From: Haliotis asinina
Lineage: Eukaryota > Mollusca > Gastropoda > Lepetellida > Haliotidae
Assembly: GCF_037392515.1 (NCBI RefSeq)
Contig: NW_027133892.1
Span: 248,001 to 312,000 of the forward strand
Direction of reading: 5' to 3'
Length of the DNA: 64,000 bases
This document shows positions 20,801 to 35,800 of the stretch, piece by piece. Position 1 is the stretch's first letter, and every line of letters begins with the position of its first letter. The position numbers and the translations under genes were made by a program. The notes beneath the pieces were generated by a model that did no database searches, was not told the origin of the DNA, and worked only from the letters and a program-made list of their open reading frames with translations.

Positions 20801-23800
20801 GGTCCTGTAGATGTTGCGACATTGAAATGTATCTTCATTCATGTGTTTTAGGTTGCAAGGATCTACGGGGACTTTGGAATCGGATTTTGGAGAAAGAACA
20901 TAACTAAAATTTCTGGTAGGTAGAACAGATCCTGACATACATGACATACATTCAAAAGATAAAGCATGTGTTTTATGCGCATGTACCAGGGACTGGCGAA
21001 GATTCTGATCTCCAACTAATTGTCGTAAGAGTCATACAGTAAATGTAGTTTTACGCCGCACTCGGCAATATTTCAGTTATATTCGCTTTTATGTTATGAT
21101 ATCTGTTTCCAAAACTAATTCATGAAATGTTTGCTCCCCTCGCAGCCTACCACGGCAGCAACGTCGCCTCCTACTTTCTCTTCCTGAGGTTCCTCACCTA
21201 CCTCAACATAATCATTGCCCTGCTTCTTCTCGCTTTCATCAGTATGCCACAGGTAGGAAAATTCTCTTTCAGTTTCAACGGGTTAGGCAAATGCTGTCAT
21301 CATGGTACCACAGGTACAAACAGGCAGACCCTACCTCAGTATGCCATATGTAGGCTTGCACGTCAGTATTCAGGTAGAAACACATTTTCGTCAGTCTACA
21401 GCTGTAAGGTCCATGCCTTCATTAATATACCAAACCAGACACTAGGACTGTAATGATGGATTGTTAGTGTTGAGTCTCCGATAGCAATTAATTGATGCTA
21501 GAAATGAAAAACCATGGATGCACTGATAGTATGTGTGACTATCGATAGTTTAGTAACTGACTTCCGTTGACAAATATTTGTGTTGTACTTTTACTTTCTT
21601 ATTGCTCACCCCTGGAAGATACTGCAGTGTAATATTTTTACGGCAATATTAGTTTAGTGTAATATTTTTACGGCAATATTACACTAGATGTATGACGTCA
21701 TAAGGGTTCAGAGTTATGACGTCACAATGCTAATGTCGCTATCGCAGTAGTACTGGGCCTTGTTTGACTCGAGGAAAAGAGGGAGTCTTCACACTGTAGC
21801 CTCAGTTTCTGTCAGTTTGTGTTGGATGTAATAAACACAATAGTAACCTCGCTTCTGCGAAATACCATCCTCGCTTTCGCTCGTTTGATACCAAATCATT
21901 CACTCGTTTAATAAATATGGTATAACACGGAAGGTCGTTTGTTTGAGTGCAGGTGCAGACTTGAAGCTTCATTGAGTTTACGTTTTATCTGCTTAGGTGA
22001 CGTTTCTGTCAGGTATTAAAAGAGACTGAAACTACTTCAACTAGTTTTTATTTCAAATAAACTGTACTTTCATTTGGAAAGACTTCAAGTGAGACAATTC
22101 AAGGAGTAAAAACTACCACTATCGCAGTAGCATGCTGTAATAGATTATCGCCATAGCTGTTATCCCCTCAATAGTCACCCCTTCTAGATACCTGTTAGGT
22201 AAACACTATCACTAATCACCAGTGTACCAGAGGTAGGTAATGAGTATGCCACAGGTAGATTACGTTTTCGCAAGTCTTCTGAACGAACATAGAAAGGTCA
22301 GTATAAAAATCACAGAATATACAATTCAATCTTTACAAGTTACCTCAGATCTGTGCAATATAGATCACCATTATTCTGGAATATTTCCCAGGTAGCGATG
22401 CCGTCCGTATTTTAGATTTCTACCATCCACGTCTGTTTCAGATTCTGTCAGGGGATGCAACTATCCCAGGCGACGTGGTGGGATATTTTGTACGTATATC
22501 ATACATAGTTGATAAATGCATAGTTTATTGCGTGAAGATCCTGGGTAGAATTGGTCTTTAGCAACCCATACTTGTCGTAAAAGGCGGGATCAGGTGATCA
22601 GGCTCGCTGACTTCGTCGATACGTCATCGTGACATAATTGCGCATGATGTTGGTCACTCGATTGCTCACCCAGGCTCAGTTATTTACATAATATTTGAAT
22701 ATCGTTGAGATATTACTGAGTGCAACAAACAACAAGCAAAACAAATCATTCCTGTGTGCCAGATCGCCGGATGATCAGGGCCGGTTGCACAAACCTATCT
22801 TAAGCCTATGTTAAATCTTTGGATGTGTGATCAGCTATGCGTCAAGGTGGCATAGCGGAACAGAGCCCTGGTATTGTTCAGATACCACTGACAATAACAT
22901 AGTAATTTGTTGTGGCACAGTGCGCGCTCACCTTTTAAACAACACAGTTGCAACTTTTGTTTTGTTGCATAGAGAAACGTTTCGGTGTATGTTCTTACAC
23001 TACGATGAAGCTAAAAGCAATGACGAGTAAATAGTACTTCATTGCCGGCAAACCATCGTCTAGAATGCCGATAATGTTTAAGGCTCGGAGGCTATGTATT
23101 CACGTAGGATAGAGACTGTGTGTCGTGAGAAAACAACTGTATGACGTTTTGAATGTCGCGTGTTTTGACAGGGTGAACTTTCCACAAGCGTGATGTTCTA
23201 CGGGGCGTACAGCAACACAACATGGGGGTACTATGAACGACCAATGGCGTACTTCCTCACCTGGGGTTCGGTCAACCTGCTGTCTTTTATTGTCATAATT
23301 CTCAGGTAAAACTACTTTGTTCATGTTGTCAAGGTGATAGAAATGCGGTTGTTAAATTGCGTGTTTGTTTAAAATGAAACAGGTTTTGGTTGAGTCGTAC
23401 AAATTTTAACCTATAATTCCTGTCAGCCCATGGTTTAACTTAAAACATTTTAAGAGCACTTTTACACCACAGGAATATTGTCTTACTGGATTGTGGTTCT
23501 GGAAAGAGTTTGGGGGATTTGGTTACGAAACCAGCTGTTAAAAAAGTGCATATCCAGTAGACAGCCATTGAAGGACCAAGCAGAACCTAGCCATTCTCTG
23601 TTTGAATAGCGCAACACCAATGCCAGGAAAAGTACATCTTTGTGTACCTTGTCTTTTACCCCAACAAAATCTGTTTCCATAAATCGAGATCTTCTCTGGG
23701 CTCTACATATTATGTTTTGCCAAAGTGTTAAACGTTTGCGGTGTGCATCTCTATGGGCCATCCAGTTGACAGCGGACATGTGCCGAAGCGGTGTAGGTTC

Positions 23801-26800
23801 GGTTACTCGGTTAGAACTGGTCTACCGGGATCGGGTGTTTAGGCTCGCTGCCGTGGTTGACCCATCATCGTAATCCTATTGTGTAGGTCCTGCTCTTGAT
23901 CACTGGATTGTCTGGTCCAGACTCGATTAAGTATTGGCCGCCGCCATATAATTCGAAAACTGCTGAGTGCGGAGTGAAGCAACAGGCAAACAAATGTTGA
24001 CACACCTCACTCATGCTTTAGATAGTCTGAACGCATAGTTCTGACTTCCTGATGCTGTTGTATTGAGTTATTTTATGGTAAGACAAGGTTCCATCTCCAG
24101 CATGCTGTTTCGGTTCCGGAGAACCAAACACAGCAGCTCTGACGAGGAGATGACGTACACCTGGCGTCTCTTTACGTCATGGGACTACGCCGTGTATGAG
24201 AAGCAGGGAGCCAGTGACCGGAAGGAAGCCATTAAAACGGAAATGCTGGTAAGGGGAAGTAACTCTAAACGAGTGCCAAAAGGACTCGCTGAACACAGGA
24301 GAATGCTATTTCTATTATGTTGTATGAATTGCGTGGATTGAGTGATCATTAACTGTATGCTTCTTTGTGTTATGTACATATTGACATTGAAAAATGTCAC
24401 ACCTCATATTTTCGTATCTTCACAAAGTCAAGAAAGCATTAGACATTTAACCGTCACATGTGTCAATACGTCAGACAGGCATAGTTTTTCCTGTGTGATT
24501 GAATTTTGATTGAGGTGACCAAGCAAATTTTCTTGATGCAAGAAAGAGCACATGATCCCTTCAAATCCCAATTAAAACTGCGGCCAGTGAGTGAGTGAGT
24601 TAAGATTTTAAGTTACATCGTCAACATTTCAGCCATCGTGAGTAACTCAAGATATAGATTTGTAATAATTAAAGGTAGATTCGCCGCCAGGCTTACTTTT
24701 GCTTTTGCGCATAGAAAACACAAAGGACGGTCAGAGAAAAGAATAGCAGAATCTTCACTCCTTCATAGCGGTTTAAGCGCTTGAAATTGATACGAGGCAC
24801 ATAAAGTAAATGTGCATACAAAAAATGAAAATCTAAATTAATCAAACCTGTGTAGACACATAAGGATTTAAACTCAGAGGCTACTGACATGTAATCAACA
24901 TGCAACATGCATGCACGTGCCGTGTTCCGTGACGTCAGTGGTTTCGTCCTTGAGAGGTGGAATACGTTGCTGCACGTGCATTCCACGAAAGAGATACAGA
25001 GCAAATGAATGCCACATAATACTGTCACTTTAGAATGTTCAATTTCCGCCCTTTGCGATCGTTCAAAATATTAAACGGCTACTGAAACGCAAAGCATGCC
25101 AAGGCTAGCGTCTGCACACCGTCAAGAAGCCATTGGGATGGTCCATGGGAGAATGTCTCAACGACAAGTGGTTGCACATTTCCTCTGCCACCGGAACACC
25201 ATTTCTGCTTTGGTGAGACGCTACCAGAACACAAAAGACGTCGTCCATCGGCAACGTTCTGGACGTCCACGTGCAACGATGCCAAGACAGGACAGATGGA
25301 TAAGGGTGACCCACCTTCCCCACAGGCTTCAGACTTCGCCGAATTCACCCCCAACACAGTTCGACAACGTATACGTCATCACGGGATCAGACCAGGACGT
25401 CCCGCCATACGACCTACGTCAACAACGGCATCGACAAGCTCGCCGAATGTGGTACTGAAATCATGTCCACAGACCCTGGTTTTGGTGTAGAAATGTTGTT
25501 TTTACAGATGAGTCCAGGTATAACATTTCCCATTAACGCGTGGGAGAACAGGCCTGTGTCTTGGAGAGGAATGGATGTGGTTCCGTGATGGTCTGGGGTG
25601 GGATAACAGCACGCCCTTTGGTAATTGTTCAGGGCAACCTTACTGGTGTGGGCTACAGGGATAAGATTCGTCGACCTGTGGCAATTTCTTTTCTGCAAAG
25701 TCATAGCCCTGGGTCAACATTCCAACGGGACAGTGCCCGCCCTCTTGCAACACCACAACGTTGACTTAATGCCTTGGCCTGCAAATTCACCGGAACTCTC
25801 CCCGATAGAACATGTTTTGGACGAGATGGATCTTCATCATCCGCCAGATAACGTCCTTGACCTTGCAACAGAACTTCAGAGGATCTGTCGTGACATGTTT
25901 GATAGGTTCTATGCGTCGTCGATGCACTGCTGTTCTTAATGCCGATGGTGGACATACCCGTTACTGAGCTTTTGACATGATCGTTTGACCCGTGCCCCGC
26001 TTGTGGACTAGTGACGTCATTGTGCTTGACTTTTCAATTGAAATGCTCCCGGATTGTTATGCTCTCATGATCCTTTCATTAAAGTTTATATGTACCTTTG
26101 ACATTGTTATCGTACTTATCAACTGGGATAATATTTTGACAGTGCACAGTTTTTTTATGTGACAAGTATATTTCCTTGCACTCGTAGTAAGCGTATTATA
26201 TCAACATAATCAACTGATTTTAGGAACTTGTGCGGGAAGACAGAGGGAAGAACAAAAGAAAACAGCGTGGGCTGTGCTCAAGGTAATGATGACTGTGATA
26301 TCTGATGCTGCTTGGTAGTGTTGATGATGTTGCTGGTCATGCTGCCGTTGATGAGTGATGTTCTGTTGATGATGCTGATAAACACATGTCCTGTAGGGCA
26401 TTTGTGCATTTTCCACAGACTGTACTGAAATACCGTCAACAACTGTGGTACCCTAAGTGAATTTGCAAATGCAGTCTCTGTACATTCGGTATGCCCCCGT
26501 GAACATTCGTGACCGACTCGTGTTATTCCGGGACAAACCGAATAGCGAGACGGTCCTTCTCGGAGGTTACGGAAAGAGGCGAGTGGAGAGGAATGCCCCC
26601 TTGAAGCGGCTGGAATAGGTCATGAGGAAACCATGTTTGATGCAAGTGAGTGAGTTAGGTTTGGTTGTTGGGTGTTAGTTGATTTTTACGCCGCGTTTTG
26701 CATTATTTCTGCAATATCACAGTGGCTTACAGCTGAAATGGGCTCCACACATTATACCAATGTGGAAAATCAAACCCGAGTCTTCAGTGTGACGAACGAC

Positions 26801-29800
26801 CGCTCTACCTACTAGGCTACCTCTTGGCCCTAACTGATGAAAGGCGACTAACAAAAGAAACATGTCAGTGCTTGTTAATATTAATGTAGAGAATGAAAAC
26901 ACATTATGTACAACATTTTCGTCCCCGCTGGCGAAGGTGTATGTTGGTGATACTGAGGGTGGTGGTGAATCTGTTGGTGATGGCGGTGTTGGGAGGCAGT
27001 GGCTACCTCATCTTCCTTGTGGCCAACATCAAAGAGACGCCGATACCCTTACCAGATTTCTTCAGCGATTTCCTGGATAGATACGAGGTAAGTGGGATCG
27101 GTGGCCACTCAAGAGAACACTTCTTGGTCACGGAACCACAGGCTGATAGAGTGAGCATGGACCTCATGCTGACATTGTACGCCACATGCTTGTTTCCTAA
27201 AGGGTTATCCAGCGACTTACATCCTCCGAAGCCAGGGGTATATTTCAAGAACATGTAATCAGAGTTTGTCCGTTGGTTTGTTGTTTAACGCCGCACTGTG
27301 TAGATCGATGATCATGATGTTTATCACCGGATAGTCCAGTGCACACTCTAGTATTCACAGTCCACCGCCATATAGCTGAGATATTCCTGAGTCCGGTGTG
27401 GAATAACAAACAAACAGAACGATTAAGATGATCTTAAAACTGAATTCAGATATTATGCATTAATATACCACCCCCAAAAAAGAAACGCAGAGGCGATTTG
27501 TACTTTTCAAAATCTACTAATTACCTATTGTGATGAAACAATCGTGCTAATCTGTAACAAACGCGTTGATAACATGATTTTACACAATTGCACATGTAAA
27601 AATCTATGTTACCTGAAAATGTTGATTTTGATGAGATTTTTTTCAAAGACTGGAAAGGCATCGCCACAACGCAACTGAAATCCGGCACCTTCCAGTTGAA
27701 ACTGTGCACCAAAGAGCAGTCACTGTTTGGCAATAAAACTCCAGATTACTTTCAGAAAATAGCATTCGGTTTGAAGGAGTTTCAAGGTGAAATCAATACG
27801 TCACGCCTTGACTCTGCGACTCGCAACATCGCGATTGAAAGAATGCATGCTGGAGATTACCAATCTTCTGTGCGAGGAGTTTCAATGTTAGTCTGAGCAA
27901 GATATCATGACTTGCAGCTCGCTGCAACCAACAAATGACCGCCCCTGTAGTGGCAGACCTCGAGTTGCCCAAGATCGGTATATCCGGGTACTACAATTGC
28001 GTGACAATTTGTGGACGAATTATACATGTTTGAAAATACAACATATTCGTAACAAATGTCTCGTCTATGCGTTTCTTTTTCCGGATAGTATATTTCTTAT
28101 GATTGCACTTGTGTATTGCAGCTGCCCCTAGTGGTTGCAGGTCTGAAGTTGATTGTTCCTCTTGTGTTCAGCCAGTTGATCAGGTTGGAACAGTGGCACC
28201 CAAGAACGGAGTTGAAACTGACCCTGGGCAGGTAAAAGGGCATATCCAACATTAAGATTGATGATTTGATGATGGTTAGAATGGGTCTTCTGCAACCAGT
28301 GCTTGTTGTCTGTGAAAACCCGTCTGGGAATCTGTCTTCAGTATCCATGATCTTAGTTAGATCGGATCGGATGATTTAGGCTTGTTGAGCGAGATATTCT
28401 CTGGGATTGACCAAAGTGTACATTACGTCGGTTTTCGACCCATACTCTTGGCATTTCGTGACAAAGCTGAAACAGGTGAAAAAGCGGTGAAGATCCGGGT
28501 TAGAATTGATCTTCATTAACCTATGTTTGTCGTAAGAGGTGACTAACGGGATCGAGTTATCAGGCTCGCTGACTTGGTTCAGACATGTCAGAGTATCCCA
28601 GTTGCGTAGATCGATGCTCATGCATTTGACCGCTGGTTTTTCTGGATTATTTACAAACCGCCGCCATAAAGCTGGAACATGTGCTGAGTGTTGCGTAAAA
28701 CAACAGTCAATGATTGTCCAAAGCGACTGAGGAGCCAAACTTGGGAACTTGACTGAATTAGGAAAAATTGTGGATGCCCGTACCGTACTCCGTCACTTCA
28801 TAATCTTTTATCGTCAACAGGACGACGTTGTTCTACATCGCCAGCCTCATCGTCTTTGTCGTGTCACTGTATGACGTCACAACCGAATGTATTGCCGACA
28901 CTGCAAACTCCACCATAGAGCAGGTAATCTGTATGTCATGCTAAGAGTCTGTATGTCATGCTAAGAGTCTGTATGTCATGCTGAGGCACCGGTAGTCCTA
29001 AATGCATGAAATAGACAGCCCTCCCGAAACTCTTCAAGGTATCCCAGCAGGTTCCTCCAACGGGTCATCTGGTGACGCTGACTAATTTAGCGAGGTACTA
29101 GTGCCGCCTTAAGATGCTGTAGGGGCTTGTGGTTGCTTGCTCGTCACGCAGAAGACCCGCGTTCGATTCCCCTCATGGCCACAATGTGCAAAGCCTATTT
29201 CTAGTGTACCCACTATGATATTGCTGGAATATTGCTGAAAGCGGCTCCCTCACCGTTGATCCATCCAGGGTATAGTGGATATTTATCAGAACGCATACCC
29301 TGGAGATATCGAGGATGTCATGTACCTAAATAACGATAAAACAGATTTAGTCAGCTTTACATCTCGAAGGTTAATGTGGCACATCACAAGAAGTCCTGAA
29401 AGTTTCGATTTGAATGTAACTTTAGAGGCTAAGTGTTCATGGCAAACATTGATCACTGTTTTCATGTGTTACTGTGTTTGTTTCCAAAGAGAAACGCCTC
29501 GGAGTTCTGTTGCTGGGAAAACGAGGTTGGAGAGCAAGTGTTTAAAGTGCTTATCCTCGATCTGGGCTTCGTCCTCGTTGTGGGACTCATATTTGACGTT
29601 CTTCGAGCTGTTATTGTGAAGTCTTGTGGCCGCTTAAAGGTATTTTCAATTTCATATGTACTATGCATCATCTCACCAACATCGTCTCACCCAAATATGT
29701 GTACCGTGCCAGGACATCGTCTCACCCATAGATATCTACTGTGCCAGAACATCGTCTCACCCATAGATATCTACTGTGCCAGAACATCGTCTCACCCATA

Positions 29801-32800
29801 GATATCTACTGTGCCAGAACATCGTCTCACCCATAGATATCTACTGTGCCAGAACAGCGTCTCACTCACATATGTGTACTATGCCAGGACATCGTCTCAC
29901 CCACATATGTGTACTATAGTAGGACATCGTCTCACCCACATTGGTGTACTATGCCAGGACATCGTCTCACTCACATATGTGTACTATGCCAGGACATCGT
30001 CTCACTCACATATGTGTACTATGGTAGGACATCGTCTCACCCACATTGGTGTACTATGCCAGGACATCGTCTCACCCACAAATGTGTACTGTGCTAGGAC
30101 ATCGTCTCACTCACAGATGTGTACTATGGTAGGACATCGTCTCACCCACATATGTGTACTATGCCAGGACATCGTCTCACCCACATATGTGTACTATGCT
30201 AGGACATCGTCTCACCCACATTGGTGTACTATGCCAGGACATCGTCTCACCCACATATGTGTACTGTGCTAGGACATCGTCTCACTCACAGATGTGTACT
30301 ATGCTAGGACATCGTCTCACTCACATATGTGTACTATGGTAGGACATCGTCTCACCCACATATGTGTACTATGCCAGGACATCGTCTCACCCACATATGT
30401 GTACTATGCTAGGACATCGTCTCACCCACATTGGTGTACTATGCCAGGACATCGTCTCACTCACAGATGTGTACTATGCTAGGACATCGTCTCACTCACA
30501 TATGTGTACTATGCTAGGACATCGTCTCACCCACATATGTGTACTATGCCAGGGCATCGTCTCACCCACATTGGTGTACTGTGCTAGGACATCGTCCCAC
30601 ATATGTGTACTATGCCAGGGCATCGTCTCACCCACATTGGTGTACTATGCTAGGACATCGTCCCACATATGTGTACTATGCCAGGACATCGTCCCACATA
30701 TGTGTACTATGCTAGGACATCGTCACACTCACATATGTGTACTATGCCAGGACATCGTCTCACCCACATTGGTGTACTATGCCAGGACATCCTCTCACCC
30801 ACATTGGTGTACTGTGCTATGACATCGTCGCACTCACATATGTGTACTATGCTAGGACATCGTCTCACTCACATATGTGTACTATGCTAGGACATCGTCT
30901 CACCCACATATGTGTACTATGCCGGGACATCGTCTCACCCACATATGTGTACTATGCCAGGACATCGTCTCACCCACATTGGTGCACTGTGGTAGGACAT
31001 CGTCTCACCCACATATGTGTACTATGCCAGGACATCGTCTCACCCACATTGGTGTACTGTGCTAGGACATCGTCGCACTCACATATGTGTATTATGCCAG
31101 GACATCGTCTCAACCTCATGTCTACACAGCACGAAGACACCTTTCAACCCCATGTCTACACAGCACGAAGACACCTTTCAACCCATGTCTGCTTTACACA
31201 AGGACACCCGTTAAAACACATGCCTGCACCGCATGAGGACACCCTTTTCAACCCCGTTTCTGCACATCACGAAGACACCCTTTCAACCACACGTCTGCAG
31301 ACCATGCAGACACCCTTTCAACCACATGTGTGTAGAGCACGAATAACACCATTTCAATCTATATCTGCACAGAACGAAGACACCCTTTCAATCTATGCCT
31401 GCACAGCGCGAGGACATCCTTTAACCACTTAATAGTAATTGTGTTTTCTCTGTGTTGTACAGTATCGCGAGATGGACGTAGCTTCTGGGGTGTTAGATCT
31501 CACCTATGGTCAAGCACTGGTCTGGCTCGGTCTCTACTTCTGTCCATTCCTGGCACTGGCGGGCGTTGTCAAACTTGTCATCCTCTTTTACTTCCAATAT
31601 GTCATTGCCCGCACGTGCTACGTGGCGCCAAGAAAGGTGTTCCGAGCCTCGAGATCCGGGAACTTCTACATGTTCATTCTACTTCTCAACCTCTTCTTCG
31701 CTCTCTTTCCCCTGGGATACGCCGTCATAGAGTGAGTCCAGAAAAATATTACCCATGGTTACATTTGCGTAGATTGATGTTCATGCTGTTGGTCACTGGA
31801 TTGTCTGGACCAGAGCTGATTAATTACAAACCGCCGTCACATAGCTTGAACATTACTTTAGTGCAGCTTTAAACAACAAACCAAAGAACATCTGTGGACC
31901 TACCATTTCTGGATTGGAGTGTCCTTAGATGTATACTGCCATTGGGTACTTTTAGGGACCATGTAATAATGTTGAAGGACGTTGAATTACACACATGCAA
32001 GCACAGCTTTTCAGATTAATTTGAAATACATACGATTATGCATAATTTGAATAATTTCAAACATGACTTACATAATATTTACGTCAAAATCTGAAACCAC
32101 TGCTAGGTTGAAATGAGTGAGTGAGTTCAGTTTTACTCCGCACTCATAAATTTTACAGCTTTATTGTAAATAATCAAGTCTAGACCAAACAATCCAGTGA
32201 TCAACATCATGAGCTTCGAGCTGCGCAGTTTCGAACTGATGACATATGTTAACCATGCCAGCGACTCCGATAAAAAAACAACAAAAGCAACTCCCCAAAG
32301 CAATTTGCGTTCTCCGTCTACCTTTACATGTATATCAAAATTGGCAGCAAAACTGCCCTACACATCGGATCCTCAGGCCTGAAGGGGTGCGGCATCCGAC
32401 ATTCATCGGATCCCACTTGATCCGGATGTCAAAGTGTTCTAACTTCGGATCCGAGTTTATCCATTTATGAAAGCGATGCTCAATGTTTCGTAAATTCGGA
32501 TACCACGGAAATCCGAAATTAACGCCTCTTCTTTTCCTCAAAGTGGTCTCAGACCTTCCAAACTTCGGGCATTCCGCTCACACAAAGCACACACGCCATG
32601 ATAATATTAGCGGCGTTAAACCCAACTAACTCACTCACATATTTTTCAGACTTCAGCCATCCGATGACTGCGGTCCGTTTCAGCTGGAGCGACATGTTTA
32701 TGACGTCATCGCCTCACGCGTGGGAAACCTCCCTGATTGGCTGCACGACGCTCTGGATTACATTGCAACACCCTCTGTCATTATCGCCGTCATAATACTC

Positions 32801-35800
32801 CTGCTGTGAGTTACACTCATAATATTGGTTACGATAGCAACCAACCGTAAAGATTCGGATTATAACGGGTCTTCAGAGACCAATGCTTAACTTCAGCGGT
32901 GATCGGTGATATGGTCCACAGACATGGTTGATCCATGTAATAATTGCATTCCGTTTGCGAGGACGGTGGGGTAGCCTAGTGGTTAAAGAGTTCACTCGCC
33001 ACGCTGAAGACCCTGGTTCGATTCCCACATGGTTAAAATGTGTAAAGCCCATAGATGATGTCCCCGGCTGGGATATTGTGGAAATCTTGCTGAAGTCGGC
33101 GTAAAATTAAATTCACTCCATTTGCAAGATCGATCCTGATGATGTCAATCATTGTATTGCCCGACACAGACTTCACTCACAGCCCGCCCTTAATGCTGGA
33201 ATAATGTCGAGTGTGTCGCTAACCAACAAAAAACACCATAAAACAGGCAATAAACGTTACGGAAATTTTTACGAATGTACGATTTGAAATTTATCGCTTC
33301 CTGCACCAAACGAACGACACGCTTGTAGCTTCACATCTAGAATTGTTTTTATCATCAATAGAAGTCTGGGTATACAACTGATTCTATAAGTCTATGGCGA
33401 CGTGTTTTTATCATCAATAGAAGTTTGGGTATACAACTGGTTCTATAAGTCTATGGTGACGTGTGGTAGCCAAGGGGTTAAGGCGTTCGCTCGTCATTCC
33501 AAAGACACGGGTTAGATTTCCCAGATGGGTACAATCACCCATTTGTGTTGCAAAATAGTGCATTAAAGTTGCGCAAAGAAGCAGTCTGTCGTATATTTGA
33601 TCAAATGGTAGAAAGCTCGCTAACCGTGTTGCTGGTATAAAAGATCAAATTTCGCCAGGGATTCCTTTAGTGACCTCAGTTGAAGCTATTGAACACAACG
33701 AAACAAAACTTTAGTGACATGTTTTCGATGTTCATGATGTCAGTCTCTCGACTGTCTGCTCTGATTCACGTCACAGACGTCGGTTGCCTCCATGCAGCAC
33801 GTGGTCCTTGTCTCACCCCGTCATCGATTTTGTATCACCGGAAGGTGTCCCGATGTAGTCTTTTGTTCACTCTCGTATATCTTGCAAGTGGATGGCTCAT
33901 GAATTACAGGACAACCAGATCTTGTGATAAACAAAGACAACATCGACATCTCTGTTCCCGACCGTTTAAAATTCGAAATGTAAACATCACTCGTTTATTG
34001 CTCATTTTCAAAAAATAATCCACCGTCGGTGGTACATGAGTATAACAAAGAAGTACATACAAAATGTACAAGATGACTAAATGATACGTCAATAAAAGTG
34101 TTTACAAACAATCTTAATGAATTTCGATACATTTTTAAGCTTAGATATTTGACATGGAACAACTTGACGGAATTTTGACGAATTTGGCCAGGAACAATAT
34201 GGTTCTTTAATCTATGATTTATTTTTGTCTGCAAAATAACTACATTTAAATAAATAGTTAAATTCATATCCAATCAAATGTGTATCACATAAGTTACAAA
34301 ATCTTTTTTCTTTTGGGTTTTTTGCCATATCCTGTGGGAAACTTATGCTCGCATGTCCTAAATTAATATCTGGGAAAAGTAGATGTTGTTCGAATTTTGA
34401 GAGCGCTTCAGAACCCTCTTTAGAGGAATCATATCGCTCGTCCATGTTTGTAAAAAATTGTCTTTTAAGACTGATTCAACACTGGAAATGATTCACGTTG
34501 TCACAAGCATCAGGCAATCCACACTTACCGAGAATATGTTTGAGACATGGATATTTGATGTTTTGTTTTGCTTAGTAACATATTAAAGAATAAAAGCTGC
34601 TATTTTGTTTTTTAGATGTGAGAATGTCAATTTACACAAATACGAAATTAGTCGTTTCGAAATTTGGAGCTCAATAGGTTGTCTACCAAGTTTCCTGTAC
34701 ATCATGAAATGAGGTGTGTTATACTTTAAACCTGTCGCTAATTTTAGACATTTTCGATATACTCTATCATGTCAGTCTTTCATGTCCCCATATTTCACAT
34801 CCATACATCAATATTGGTTCTACTAATCTATCAAATGCAGAAAGGAGCAGGTTTAGTGAGAATTTACCGCGCTTCAATAGTGCTACCTTGGTATGTAGGT
34901 CAGCGTATTCACGTGGTACATTGGTAGTTCCTCGGTGAATATACGTCCATATGAACTGGTATTAACCTCCGGAAAATCTTTAATTGCATGCAAGCGTCAT
35001 ATACATTACGGTAATACCGTTATACAACGTTCATTGGACTAGTTTATTGCATCGAGAACATTGACCCTGTTGCGCCAACAACTTACTTTGACCGAGGCTG
35101 TCTGTACTGTTTATACTGACTAAGAGCCGACCAGTACTTGTACACATTAATACCAAGGGCCAGACAGGGACCAACAAGTACTATATTTCAACTTAGGGCG
35201 GATACTTGAACCGCAACACCTCAGAGGCGGCTTCACCAAGAAAGAAAGCGGGCGGGAAAAATTGGCGATAAAGATTTTATTCACTGACTGAAATGTTAAT
35301 AATAAGATCACTTGGCGAGTCTCAAAAATATGAAGATCGAATGGTTTTCATTCGGAATTAAAGAAAATGCATGTAAAGAAAGATCAAACTGGTCATGAGT
35401 TCAAAGGTAAAACAAAATATGTTTTTTTTATCAAACCAGGGCATATATTTCCACACTGAGAGAAGAAAACGTTGTGTTTGTTACCGTTGGAATGAACATT
35501 GAGACAGCGATGGATATGAGAAACACAGAAGAAAATTACTGACAGTCTCATAAGTGACACCGAAATGAACTCATCAACAACCTAATTTGCACCTGGTTGC
35601 GTCTTAAATGGCGTCATGCCTTGAATGACTCAAATGAAATACTGTTCATTGCGCAAAACCATCTTCTCTCACTCAATGCCAGGCTGAAACTTATCTTTCA
35701 AAATACATATTTACCACAAAAAATAAAAACGCCCCTTTCTGCCGATCCCCATAAAATAGAGCCTAGATAATCTTTGGTTTCCCAAAACCTGATGCTATCA

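Noticed and set aside
29666..31110. CRISPR-like regular repeat
   Set aside because: Units are directly contiguous with no unique spacers, and the DNA is clearly eukaryotic.
30737..31432. Open frame of 231 codons, and several of 150 codons, in 29666-31432
   Set aside because: They read through a 35-bp tandem repeat in all forward frames. The segment is an intron of TMC and has no coding signature.
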